Source of the DNA: a virus | Virus record (IMG/VR): IMGVR_UViG_3300009183_000058 | Span: 1-64,000 of that record | Strand: one strand, 5' to 3' | Length of the DNA: 64,000 nt | Shown here: positions 44,330 to 57,100 of the stretch, piece after piece | How the letters are laid out: every line of letters starts with the position of its first letter | How positions within the stretch are numbered: the first letter of the stretch is position 1 | Program-made: the position numbers and the translations under genes | The notes under the pieces: generated by a model | What the model was told of the DNA's origin: nothing | The model's database searches: none | What the model saw: only the letters and a program-made list of their open reading frames with translations

Positions 44330-44704
44330 ATGGCCACATTTATCGGGTATAGCACTATTAATCAGTACAAAAAATTCACGCTTACAGACGGGGAATTAGT
44401 CAAACGTGATTTACTAAATGCTTTTAATATTCGTCAAGGATCCCTACCAGGACGTCCTGATTATGGTTCCACATTGTTAGATTATGTTTTTGAAAATCAA
44501 GATACCACTACACAGACCGCTATCTTGGCAGAGATACAACGAATTGCCGGCGGCGATCCAAGAATCTATCTCAGTGATGTAAATTATTATCCTCAACTGA
44601 ACGGAGTATTAATAGAATTGCAAGTACAAATAGTTCCTAGCACCACAGCAGAAAGATTAAGCATATTTTTTGATCAACAAGCAAGACGAGCCAGTTTTGT
44701 TTAA
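44330..44704 (+). CDS. gp25: Baseplate wedge protein, gp25 family
   Basis: 124 residues (T4 gp25 132). YGSTLLDYVFENQDTTTQTA, EIQRIAGGDPRIYLSDVNYY and VLIELQVQIVPSTTAERLSI are the GPW/gp25 signature. It is the sheath initiator and a core wedge subunit shared by all contractile tails. It has its own exact late octamer directly before the ATG and no Shine-Dalgarno site. It precedes gp6, as in T4. Confidence 0.95.
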   Translation: MATFIGYSTINQYKKFTLTDGELVKRDLLNAFNIRQGSLPGRPDYGSTLLDYVFENQDTTTQTAILAEIQRIAGGDPRIYLSDVNYYPQLNGVLIELQVQIVPSTTAERLSIFFDQQARRASFV

Positions 44705-44723
44705 CTACGCCGTTTATTTTTGC

Positions 44724-44731
44724 AATAAATA
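44724..44731 (+). promoter_or_regulatory. Late promoter octamer AATAAATA for gp6
   Basis: AATAAATA, 16 bases before ATG 44748, with a weak CGGA between. Confidence 0.5.
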
Positions 44732-44747
44732 AAAGAAACGGAATATT

Positions 44748-47700
44748 ATGGCACGTACCACAAGACAAACAGTTGTATTTGGTGTTGAGGATTGGAAAAG
44801 AATCTATCAAACCTATCGCGAAGCAGACTTTCAAAGTTATGACTTTGAAACCCTACGCAAGAGTTTTGTAGACTACATACGTCAATACTATCCTGAAAGT
44901 TTCAATGACTATATTGAAAGTTCAGAATTTATTGCCATGCTAGACGTCATTGCATTCATGGGGCAGGCCATGAGTTTCCGCAATGATTTAAACACAAGAG
45001 AAAATTACCTAGGCACAGCCGAACGCAGAGACAGCGTGGTCAAATTGGCTGAATTGGTCAGTTACACACCCAAGCGTAATCAAGCCGCACAAGGTTATCT
45101 CAAAGTATTCAGCGTACAGACTACAGAAAATGTCACAGACTTTAATGGTGTAAATTTAGCCAATGTTACTATAAACTGGAACGATCCTACCAACTTCAAC
45201 TGGGTCGAACAATTTACTGCTATCCTTAATGCTGCCTTGGTCAACACACAACGTGTGGGTCGTCCAGGTGCCAAACAAACTATTGTAGGAGTTGACACAT
45301 CAGAATACAGTATCAATTTAGTTCCTGGATTCTTGCCAGTAATTCCTTATACTGCCGCTGTGGACGGCATTGCTATGCCGTTTGAAGCAGTGAGTTCAAC
45401 TTCTGTAGGCCGAGACTATGTGTATGAGCCTAGTCCTCTACCTAACGGTATTTTCAATGTGTTGTTCCGTAACGACCAACTGGGTTTTGCCAGCGCCAAT
45501 ACAGGTTACTTCTTTTACTTCAAACAAGGTGTGTTGCAAAATCAAGACTTCAATCTCGGAGAACGTATTGCCAATCGTACAGTTCCTATCAATATTGAAG
45601 GGGTCAACAACCAAGATCGTTGGTTGTATCAATTGGACACAGTGGGCAATGTTCAATTTGAATGGCAGTATGTGCAAAGTGTGTATGCCGCCGCTACAGA
45701 ACAACTGGCACCAGATCAACGAAAATTATTTTCTGTGGTCAGCAGAACCAATGATCAGATCACACTCACATTTGGTGATGGTGTGTTTAGTACCATACCA
45801 GTGGGAACATTCCGTGCTTATGTTCGCGCATCAAACGGATTGGGATACATTATCAATCCTGAAGAAATGCAGAGTGTGGTCATACCCATCAGTTATGTAA
45901 GCCGTACGGGACAAATTGAAACTATCACATTCACTTGCGGCATCACACAACCTGTGAGCAATGCACAACCTCGTGAGACACTGGATGAAATCAAGCAACG
46001 TGCGCCTGCTAGATATTACACACAGAATCGCATGGTCAATGGTGAAGACTACAGCAACTTCCCGTTTACTCTTTACAACTCAATTATCAAAAGTAACGCA
46101 CTGAATCGTGCCAGCATTGGTACCAGTCGTTATCTTGACCTAGTAGACAATACCGGCAAGTACTCAAGTACCAATACCTTTGGCAGTGATGGTGCTTTGT
46201 GGGAAGAAAATCAACTGCCCACTTTTAACTTCACCTGGCTCACACGTAATGACATAGCCACAGTGGTCACAAACAACATTCAGCCTTTGTTGGTTTCTAC
46301 TGGATTAGATCAATTCTATTACGCAAATTTCCCCAGGCCCAATCTTGAAGTATTGAACTTCACCTGGAATCAAAGCACCACACTGGCAAATGAGACCACT
46401 GGTTACTTTGTAAACGCATTGGGTTTTCCTGCTGCCATCGGAACTTACAGTAGTACTGTGGGCAAATACATACAAGTGGGTTCTCTGGTACAATTTGTAC
46501 CCCCTACCGGCTACTACTTTGACAGCAACAACAGACTCAAACTAGGAACACCTAGCCAGGACAACGACAAGTTGATTATCTGGGCCAGTCCCACTGCAAT
46601 TGTGCTAGACGGGACCAATCAAGGTCAGGGCAATTTTTCAAATGGCACAGGGCCAGTTACACTCAATAACTTTGTACCCACAGGTGCTATCCCTGTTGAG
46701 GTTATCCCGCTGTTTGTGACAGATTTACCCAGCACCACAATAACTGACATTACCAATCAAATCGTATTATATCGTAATTTTGGACTGGGTTACGATAACA
46801 CCACAGCCACTTGGTACGTGATCACCAGCACAAATTTAGCAGTTGATGCACCATTCAGTTTGGCCAATGCACAAAGTACATCGGGAACCAACCAAGATGC
46901 TAGTTGGTTGATACAGTTTGTTACTAACGGCACCACATATACTGTGACCAGTCGTGCGCTGTTTTACTTGTTTGGGTCCGTGCTACAAACTAGATTTTTC
47001 TTTGAAACTGCTCAACGCATTTATGACAGCCGTACAGGCACAGTGATTGCTGACTTTGTGAATGTATTAAAAACCAATTCAAGACCCGATACAAATGTTC
47101 CGTTACCTGGCGACATTCGAATGGCCATTGTTGGACAGCCAGTAGAAAGTGATGGCTTTGTTGATGACTATCAGGTGTTTGTGAGTTATCAAGATTCAGA
47201 CAGCGATGGTGTGCCCGATGATCCGGACTTTTTTGATGAGATTGTGGCGCCCACAGTGAACCCCACTACCAAATTGGTATTCTTTGAAAAGACCGTGGAC
47301 TTTGACAATCTGCAACGCTACCTGTTAGTAGAACCCGGACGTGTAGTCTCTGAATATGCCACCAAAGACGACATCGAAGTAGTATTATCGCAGTTCGTGC
47401 CCGGTCAAGTATTTTATGCTTACAATCAAACCATCACAGTTGGTCCATTGGCCGGTCAACTGGGTGCGTTCTATGAACTAGTTATTAGTGGCACCGGTGT
47501 TCGTAGTCTTGTGGAAGTGTCAGGTGATTGGTTGGCTAGAGTTGGTCGCCAAAGCCTGTACTATCAATACAGACACAACGCCGCATTGACCAGTAGAATT
47601 GATCCAGGCACAACCAATATTATTGATCTCTATGTGGTCAACCAAGCCTACTACACTGCTTATCAAAATTGGTTGCGTGATGTTACTGACACAGTTCCTA

Positions 47701-48188
47701 AACCCGATGTCCCTACTATAGATGAACTTAATACAGCCTATCAAGGACTTAATGACTACAAGATGATCAGTGACAATGTGATTGTAAACAGCGTGGTATT
47801 CAAACCATTGTTTGGTCCCAAGGCCGCTAAAGAATTACAGGCCACAATCAAAGTTATTCGTGCAGCCGATAGTACAGCCAGCGAAAGTGAAATAAAAAAT
47901 CTAGTGGTAGCAAATTTGAACAATTATTTTAGTATTGACAAGTGGGACTTTGGGCAAACATTCTATTTCTCAGAATTGGCCGCTTACATCCATTCCAACA
48001 TGGGCGGAGTAGTAAGTTCGGTTGTGCTGGTACCGCTGGACCCATTAAAGAGTTTTGGTGACCTATATGAGATACGCAGTGGCCCTAGCGAGATATTTGC
48101 AAATGGCGCCGGAGTCAGTAGCGTGGAAGTGATTACTGCATTGACCAGTACCAATATTAGAACTGCACCTGGCAGTGGAGTAATCTAA
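44748..48188 (+). CDS. gp6: Baseplate wedge protein, gp6 family (J-like)
   Basis: 1146 residues, against 660 in T4 gp6. The N-terminus FDFETLRKSFVDYIRQYYPE-type segment (DFETLRKSFVDYIRQYYPES), FIAMLDVIAFMGQAMSFRND and SVVKLAELVSYTPKRNQAAQ are gp6 hallmarks, and PRETLDEIKQRAPARYYTQN with RMVNGEDYSNFP is the J-like motif. The middle 500 residues (about 480-950) are an insertion rich in beta strands. The C-terminal part FGPKAAKELQATIKVIRAAD resembles the end of gp6. It dimerises to make the wedge ring. The stop overlaps the next start (TAATG), with GGAG before it. Confidence 0.9.
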   Translation: MARTTRQTVVFGVEDWKRIYQTYREADFQSYDFETLRKSFVDYIRQYYPESFNDYIESSEFIAMLDVIAFMGQAMSFRNDLNTRENYLGTAERRDSVVKLAELVSYTPKRNQAAQGYLKVFSVQTTENVTDFNGVNLANVTINWNDPTNFNWVEQFTAILNAALVNTQRVGRPGAKQTIVGVDTSEYSINLVPGFLPVIPYTAAVDGIAMPFEAVSSTSVGRDYVYEPSPLPNGIFNVLFRNDQLGFASANTGYFFYFKQGVLQNQDFNLGERIANRTVPINIEGVNNQDRWLYQLDTVGNVQFEWQYVQSVYAAATEQLAPDQRKLFSVVSRTNDQITLTFGDGVFSTIPVGTFRAYVRASNGLGYIINPEEMQSVVIPISYVSRTGQIETITFTCGITQPVSNAQPRETLDEIKQRAPARYYTQNRMVNGEDYSNFPFTLYNSIIKSNALNRASIGTSRYLDLVDNTGKYSSTNTFGSDGALWEENQLPTFNFTWLTRNDIATVVTNNIQPLLVSTGLDQFYYANFPRPNLEVLNFTWNQSTTLANETTGYFVNALGFPAAIGTYSSTVGKYIQVGSLVQFVPPTGYYFDSNNRLKLGTPSQDNDKLIIWASPTAIVLDGTNQGQGNFSNGTGPVTLNNFVPTGAIPVEVIPLFVTDLPSTTITDITNQIVLYRNFGLGYDNTTATWYVITSTNLAVDAPFSLANAQSTSGTNQDASWLIQFVTNGTTYTVTSRALFYLFGSVLQTRFFFETAQRIYDSRTGTVIADFVNVLKTNSRPDTNVPLPGDIRMAIVGQPVESDGFVDDYQVFVSYQDSDSDGVPDDPDFFDEIVAPTVNPTTKLVFFEKTVDFDNLQRYLLVEPGRVVSEYATKDDIEVVLSQFVPGQVFYAYNQTITVGPLAGQLGAFYELVISGTGVRSLVEVSGDWLARVGRQSLYYQYRHNAALTSRIDPGTTNIIDLYVVNQAYYTAYQNWLRDVTDTVPKPDVPTIDELNTAYQGLNDYKMISDNVIVNSVVFKPLFGPKAAKELQATIKVIRAADSTASESEIKNLVVANLNNYFSIDKWDFGQTFYFSELAAYIHSNMGGVVSSVVLVPLDPLKSFGDLYEIRSGPSEIFANGAGVSSVEVITALTSTNIRTAPGSGVI

Positions 48189-51100
48189 TGGCCATACGCA
48201 CTGTTGATTTTTTACCTGATATATTTCAGACTGTTCCCAACAAACAATTTTTAAATGCCACCCTGGATCAACTGGTCCAAGAGCCTTCATTTAAGAAAAC
48301 ACAAGGTTATGTAGGTCGTAGGGTTGGCCCCGGTGTCAATCCCAACGACTACTATGTACTAGAACCTGATGCCACTAGAGCCAACTATCAGTTGGAACCA
48401 GGTGTTATCAGTCTCAAACCTGACACCACTGACATACAAGATGCCATCACATATCCAGGCATCACAGATGCACTGGCAGTTCAAGGTGCCAACACTACCA
48501 AGAGCGATAGACTTTATACCAGTGAGTACTACACTTGGGATCCGTTTGTTAGTTTTGACAAATTTGTAAACTACAGTCAGTACTATTGGTTACCAGCAGG
48601 CCCCGATTCAGTAGATGTTTATGCAACCGAGATACCATTAACAGATAACTTCACAGTCACCCGCTCTACCAATGCTTACACCTTTAGTGGTGTGATTGGT
48701 AACAACCCTGTGATTACCCTGGTACGTGGCGGCAACTATACATTTGATGTGAGTCAAACTGGAAACGCATTCTGGATTCAAACCGATCCGGGCATCAACG
48801 GACAATTACCTTACGCTCCTAACATCAGTAGTAGAACTGTTGCAGGAGTATCCAACAATGGTGAAGACTTGGGTACAGTTAGTTTCTATGTACCATTTAA
48901 AAATGCACAGCAATTCTACTATGATTTAACCAACCTTGGCAACGTGGACTTGTTGTGTGAATTGAGTTATGAGCAATTAAATGGCATGTATCTTAGTGAC
49001 ATTATTGCTGATTATGGTGGTATAGATGGAATCACCAATCTCAACAACAAGACTCTGGTATTCACAATCTCCCCCACTTTCCCAACCAACAACGTTTGGC
49101 AAATACAATACACTTATGATATTGATGGTCTGCCTATTGTGAATTTGGCTCCTATTGCCACAGTAAACACGTTGACCAAATTCAGTATTTTGTTTGGTAC
49201 CAAATGGGCCAGCACAACCTGGTACAGTGACGCCAGTAGCGCAATCACTGAAGTTCCGTTACTGACTGCAATCAAAGACGTATTATGGTACCAAGATGGT
49301 ACCAACCCAGACATATTTGGTCAAATTAGATTGGTTGATCAAGTCGACAGTTCAACTATCAATGTTGTTACAGATATTTTAGGCAAAAAGAATTATACCA
49401 GTCCCAATGGCGTGGTGTTTACCAACAACCTTAAAGTGCAATTTCTTGCACCAGTTGTGCCTACCAGTTACGCCAATCAGGAATACTATGTGGCCGGAGT
49501 TGGCACAGCCATTCAACTGTTGCCAGTTGTTAACTATGTCACACCAGAAACTTCTACACAAAGTGCCACAGTACCTTTTGATTCAACTCCTTATGATGTG
49601 GGTAACTTTGATGCCAGTTTGAATCAGCCTTTGGTCCCTGACTACCTGACCATAGCATTGGATTCCCCCGACCTCAACGCCTGGACACGTAGCAATCGCT
49701 GGTTCCATATTGATGTTATCACAGCCTCGGCCACGTATAATAACACTGTACCTCTTGTAGACAATGCATTTAGGGCCAAGCGGCCTATTTTAGAATTTCG
49801 CGGCGGCACAAGATTGTATCAAATGGGCACACAAGGCAAACAGCCCGTGGACATTATTGACTTTACCACAACCGATGCTCTCAGTACCATTAACGGAACT
49901 GTGGGTTATGGTGTTGATGGGTACACATTCATCGCTGGATCCAGAGTTATCTTTGCCCGGGATACTGACCCTGATGTCAGGGATAAAATTTATGTTGTTG
50001 AATTTGTCACATTCAGTGATGATGGCAGTTCATTTTCAGAGCCAGTTATTAATCTAGTGCCCGCAAGTGATGCTGACGTGCTTGTTGATCAAACAGTAGT
50101 CTGCCTCAGCGGAGATACTTTGCAAGGTATAAGTTTTTACTATGACGGTGTGCAATGGATTAGAGCACAACAAAAGACCAGCGTAAATCAAGCGCCGTTG
50201 TTTGATGTCTATGACAGTAATGGTTACAGTCTTAGTAATCGTGTGGTATACCCTAGTAGCACCTTTGCAGGATCCAAATTGTTTAGTTATGCCCTTGGTC
50301 CCGGACTAGATGACACTGTGTTGGGATTTCCGTTGCGCTATCTCAGTATCAACAACATTGGTGATATTGTGTTTGACAATAATCTTTACGCAGATACTTT
50401 TCTCTATGTCAAAGATAACGTAAGTTATACAAAAAATGTCAGCATAGGTTTTGTAAGACAATATGCCGACCGACTAGTTTATCAACGAGAACTTGGATGG
50501 CAAACAGCCGCGGTCAAGAGCAAGATTTACCAACAGTTTAGTTTTGTGTATGCGGTCAATACACCTTTGTTATTGGACGTGGCAGCCTTGCCAGTGGACA
50601 CAGTTCCGTCTGTTAAAGTGTATATTGATAGCACCTTTCAAGATCCAGGAACATACACCTATGTCACAACTGACAACACCACAACAATAACATTCCCTAG
50701 TACTACAGTAATTGTTCCCGGTCAAGTGATTGAAGTATTGGTCCTAAGCGATCAAGCCAGTGCAGTGGGATTTTATCAAGTACCGATCAATCTTGAAAAT
50801 AATCCTCTCAATCAAAATGCAGACAATCTCACACTGGGTACTATTAGAACGCATTATGATAGTATTGGCCAAAATCTTATTGGACTCACGGGCAAAATTA
50901 ATGGTGCCAACAACTCACGAGATCTAGGCAACATTGTACCTTTTGGATTGAGCATACTGCAACAGAGTTCTCCAATGACCCTGGCCGGTTATTTCTTGCG
51001 CAGTCCTGAATACAATATTTTTGCCAGCCTTGAATACAACTCAAGAGAATACGAAAAGTACAAAGCACAGTTACTGAATGCCGCTGTATCTGGCGACTAT

Positions 51101-54100
51101 GTGAATATGACTGTGCCCGAAATATTGACAGCAGTCATAACAGATCTCATCGCTGGCCGCACAAGTTCGAATCCTTTCTACTGGAGTGACATGTTGCCTG
51201 GTGGTAATGTGTACACTGAATCTGTCACAGTGATCACACCAATCTCCACACAAATATTTGATACAACACAGGTGTATAATTACACTTCGGCCAATTATCT
51301 GGGACTGCTGGTATATGTGAACGATCGATTGCTCACGAGAGATATTGAGTACGTGGTCTCCACTGATGCTCCTACATTGACCATTATAATTCCATTGGCA
51401 GTAGGCGACACAGTTGCCATTCAAGAATATGCAGAAACATATGGCACATTTGTTCCTAACACTCCTACCAAGTTAGGATTGTATCCTGCATTCGTACCTG
51501 AAATATATCTAGACACAACCTATGTTACGCCCAGGCGTGTCATACGCGGTCATGATGGATCAATCACTGTGGCATTTGGTGATTTTAGAGATCAATTGTT
51601 GTTGGAATTTGAAACTAGAATCTACAGTAACTTAAAACTGGATGGTAATCCTGTGCCCCTTACTGCCACAGAAGTTGTGCCCGGTCAGTTCCGTACAACA
51701 GATTATACGCTGGGAGAGATCACTGACATAGAGAGTCAAGATTTCTTGACCTGGGTTGGTTGGAACAAACTGGATTACAAATCACAAGATTACTTACCTA
51801 ACAATGGATTTACTTGGAACTACAGCACAGCCAGTAACAAACTAACTAACAATCAACCTTTGGCAGTTGGAGCCTGGCGCGGCATTTACAATTACTTCTA
51901 TGATACCATAAGCCCCAACACAAGACCTTGGGAAATGTTGGGCTTCAGCGTGATGCCCGTATGGTGGATCAACGAATATGGTCCTGCTCCTTATACCTCA
52001 GGTAACTTGGTTCTCTGGGATGACTTGGCTGCAGGCCTAGTACGAGACCCAGTGGCACCTTATGTGTTGCCGCAATATGCAAGACCCCAATTGACACAGG
52101 TGATCCCTTCTGGAAGTGAAGGCGCATTGTTACCTCCTATTGAAACAGTGGTTGGCAACTTTAACAGCAACAACTTCCAAAGAAACTGGGCAGTGGGTGA
52201 TGATGCTCCTGTGGAGAATGCCTGGAGAACCAGCAGTGCATATCCATTTGCCATCATGCGAATGTTGGTACTAACACGTCCTGCAGAATTTTTCAGCCTG
52301 TTTGCTGATCGAGACTTGTACAAATACGACGCAGAACTTGGGCAATATCTCTATAATGGTCGTTATAGACTAGATGCCAACGGCGTTGAAGTATATGGCA
52401 ATGGGGTCAGCAAGGCCAGTTACATTGATTGGATTGTGGACTATAATCGTGTGAGCGGAATTAATTCTACTGATGCACTCACAGCAGATTTGAAAAATCT
52501 TGATGTGCGCTTGTGCTACAGAATGGCAGCCTTTACAGGTAAAAATCTAATAGAAATTTATACTGAAAAGTCAAGTCCCAACAGTCTTAACTCAAGTTTG
52601 TTGTTGCCCGATGAAAGTTACAACTTGTTGTTTTACAAGAATGTGCCTTTTGATCAGTTGACCTACAGCAGTATAATTGTGCAATCAACTGCCAGCGGTT
52701 GGGCAGTCTACGGTTACAGTACCACACAACCGTATTTTAATATTTCGGTCAGTCGAGTCAATGGCACACTAGGAACAATCAGCGCCGGCGGATTTGAAGT
52801 TCGCGTGCCTGTGACTTACAGCAATCAAGTGGTACAGGTTCCTTACGGTTATGTGTTCACCAATAGAACACTATTGGCAGACTTCTTGTTGAGTTATGGC
52901 GCATTGTTGCAACAACAAGGTCTGGTATTCAGCCAAATGGAAAATGGTTATGTGCTTGACTGGAATCAAATGGTCAGCGAATTTCTGTACTGGAGCGGTC
53001 AAGGCTGGGCCGAGGGTAGTATTATCAACTTGAATCCTGGGGCCACACAGGTCATTGTGGAAAGGCCTGGCGCCATAGTTGACAGCATTGCACTACAAAC
53101 CACAGAGAACATGGTGCTAAATGCTGATCGTACACCATTTGCCACTAGAGATCTTGTGGTCGAACGTCTAGACAATACATTTACTCTTCGCAGTCTCACT
53201 GCTGATACTATAAATTATTTCCACATCAAGTTTACGTCATATGAAAACATGGTTGTGCTGGACAATGCAAGTATTTTTGCTGACTTGATTTACTATCCTG
53301 CAACCGGTGCTAGACAAAGCCGAGTGCGCCTGATAGGTTCAACTACCACAGATTGGAACGGTCAACTGAATGCACCCGGCTTTATATTAAATCAAAACAA
53401 CATAAAAGAATGGCAACCTCTGCGCAAGTATGCTCGCGGCGAAATTGTGTTGTACAAAAACTTCTATTATAGTGCAGTTGATATTGTGCAACCCAAAGCA
53501 AAGTTTGATTTCAATGAGTGGACTCGTAGTGACTACACCAAGATTCAACAAGGCTTGTTGCCTAACTTGCCCAACAAGAGTGATCAGTTGGCCAACACAT
53601 ACAATGTGTATCAAGCCAACCTGGAACTAAATCAGGATCTATTTGCCTACAATTTGATTGGCTTTACTCCCAGAGAATACATGGTTGCCCTCAACTTGGA
53701 CAGCACCAGTCAGATCAACTTGTATCGACAGTTCCTTGGAACAAAAGGCACAGTGCGTGCCGCAGAAATCTTTACATTTGCTGACCTTGGTCGTGGCGTC
53801 AATGAATATCAAATCTATGAAAACTGGGCAGTACAACGTGGTGTATATGGTGCCAACGCCAATAGAAGTTTCTATGAGATGCGATTAAACGAAGCGTTGT
53901 TAACTTCAAACCCCAGTCTGATTCAAGTGGTCATTCCTGGTGAATCAAGTCTAGCCGAACAGACAGTGCTACTCAGCAACTTGTGGAATCAAAGTTACAA
54001 GATAACCAGCCCTGACATACTGACCACTACATTGGTCAAAGTAACAGATACTGTATTGCCCAGTGCTGGATATGTCAACATTGATGACGTTGATATCACA

Positions 54101-57100
54101 GTATTCAACATTGACAACACTGCTTCGTTAGCAGGAAATTTAAACAACGTCAATGTAGGAACCATAGTATGGGTAGCCAAGATCAACGACTACGATTGGG
54201 GCATTTACAGAACAGCACAGATACCCGGCAAGATTACTCAAATCAATAGCAATCTCAACGGCACAGCAGTTGTTACATTTAGTCAAGCACATGGACTAGT
54301 TGCAGACAATATTTTGCTGATCAAAAATTTTGGATCTGGTTTAGATGGCGTGTATCGAATATTAAACGTGCCAAACATCAATCAAGTCACTGTTGTTTTT
54401 TCTTTCTTGCAAACAGATCAGATTGTGGCCACAGGAATAGGAACACCTTTTACACTACAAACTCAACGAGTTGCACAAGGTAGTGATATTATCACACTAC
54501 CATATGTCAATAATTTGATAGCGGGTAGTTATGCCTGGATCGACAGTAACGAAAACGGACTATGGCAAGTGGTGCAGAAGCAAGAAGTATTCCACACCAG
54601 CGGCCAACTTGAAGTAACTTCACCAGTTGCTGATAGCCAATTTGGTGCCAGCGTTGCGCAGGCTCGAGACAATGCATTTGCGTTTGTAGGCGCTCCTGGG
54701 TATGGAGACACACAATCAGGCGCACTTTACACCTATGTAAGAACATCGGGTAATCCGTTTACTCAGAACAGTATTATTCAATGCAACAATCCTGGCGCAT
54801 ATGGATTTGGATCTTCGGTCAGCATTGGCGATCAAACCTGGGGAGCAGTGGGTGCTCCAACCAGTATTGGTTCAGACTCTAGTGCAAACTCTGGATACGT
54901 GGCTACAATTTACAGATTCCCCAACAGTCCTACTTTCTTGCTGTCAACACTGTTGACTGTGCCGGATGCTACCTACATAGATTCAGGAAGCGAGTTTGGC
55001 ACCAGCGTTGTTGTTAGTCCAGATGAACAATGGTTGTATGTTGGTGCGCCGGGCGTTAATCAGGTTCTCGCATATGGACTAGTAGAGGTGGCAACACAAC
55101 TGGTGGAATATGTTACTGATGGAGTACAAAGCGTCTATCAATACAACCTTGATGTCATAATTGATTCTGGCGAGTATCAACAGTTGTTTGTAGTACTCAA
55201 TGATCAGTTATTGACTTACACAACTGATTACACAGTAAATGCCACCACAGTTTCTTTAAATTCAACCCCAGTTAAAGATCTTGTGTTACGCATTGGTCGC
55301 CGTGTTGCTAAAACTTTTACTGGTAATGGAGTCACACAAACTTTCTCGTTAAACGAATACTTGTACAGCGCCACCAACATTTACAGTTTCAAAGTGGAAG
55401 TGAATGGCATAATCCAAAGACCCAATATTGATTATACATTCAGCAACAGCACTAGAAATATAACATTTGATTCTGGACACATACCAACTGGTACAATTGA
55501 TGTATCAGCACAAAGTTATTATGACTACGTCGAAACATTAACTCCAGCCGGACTCTCTGGCGGCGAAAGATTTGGTCAATCAATCAGTTGCTCTACTGAT
55601 GGCAGACAGATCATGATTGGTTGTCCCAACGACACATACGACTCAGTCGCTGATGCAGGCGCAGTCTACATATACGATCGTTCTGTGCAGAGATTTATTG
55701 TGACAGATGCCACTCAAACAGTATATCAAGTTGATACCTCTTTGGTATCTCCAACTTCGGTAATGTTAAAAAATCAATTCTTGACCAATACCGCTGGTAA
55801 TGCTTCGGGAGATTACACAGTGACCGGCACCAATGAAATTACTTTAACTGTTCCTGCCGCAGTAGGAGACATATTAGAGATTGACGTAAACACCTTTAGT
55901 CTGATTCAAGTGGTTGGATCTAACGTGCCATTCCAGAGTGCAAACTTTGGTCAAGCAGTTGATCTCTGTATCAACAATTGCAGTTTGTACACAGGAGCAC
56001 CTCAAGATGGCAGCGTGTTGCCCGAAGCAGGCTCAGTGGAGCGTCAAGTAAATCAAAGTCGCGTGTACGGAATAACAACATCAACTGTGAATGCCAGACT
56101 GAATCCTGGCAATACAATTAGAATCAACAACATGGAAGTGGCGTTAAGTACACCAACTGCGTGGAACAGTGCGCTGACCTATACAATCGGTACTATAGTT
56201 GAATACAATCAAGGTCTCTGGATTGCTATTAAATCTGTTCCTGTTGGCACAGCATTAAGCGACACCACGTACTGGCAGCCTAGCAGTTGGGCCGCAGTAT
56301 TGGCTCAAGACATTGACAACAGCACAGTTCCTAATGTGATTGCTCGTGCAGGTGATGTCCCCGGCACACAAACGTTTGGACTACTCACTGTCAGCGTCAA
56401 GAATACAGACGCCGCGGCGCCAGGCAACAAGTTGACTGTGCTTCCTGGCCTAATTGGCAACATCTTTGACAGCCTGGGGTTTGAAACTTTTGTATATACT
56501 CAGACTATTTCTAGTCCTTATTCGGTGGCCTATGCAGGGTTTGGTAGCGCGGTCAACATTGACACCAGTGCGCTCACACTCACAGTAGGTGCACCGCGTG
56601 GTAACTTATATCGCCCCACAACATTTGATGGTGGACTCACATATTTTGACAGCAAAACCACAATATTTAATGGACCATTGATACAGAGTGGTGCAGTATA
56701 CACATACAACTACTTTGCCAGTACAGATAGTTCTGTAACAAATCCTGGCAAGTTTGCATTTGGCCAACAAGTTTATGATCAAACAGTGACTGAACTAGAT
56801 CAATACGGCACAGCAGTTGACTATACCAATGGTATATTATTGGCTGGTAGCCCAGGCGATGATCTTGGAGATAGTACATTGATTGCCCGCAACTACGGCG
56901 CAGTGTCTATTTTCAACAACCCCGATCTTTCCCCATCATGGAAAGTGACCAATCTACAGCAGCCAGTGGTAGATGTTGGATTAATCAATGGTGTATTTGC
57001 ATACGATCGAATCACCAGTGCCAAGACCACTTTCTTTGATTTCATTGATCCATTGCAGGGCAAGATCTTGGGCGCGGCTCGACAAAACATTGACTATATT

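Noticed and set aside
53205-53214. TATAAATT inside the giant baseplate gene
   Set aside because: It is deep inside a 12 kb coding region with no gene start nearby and lacks the final A of the octamer.
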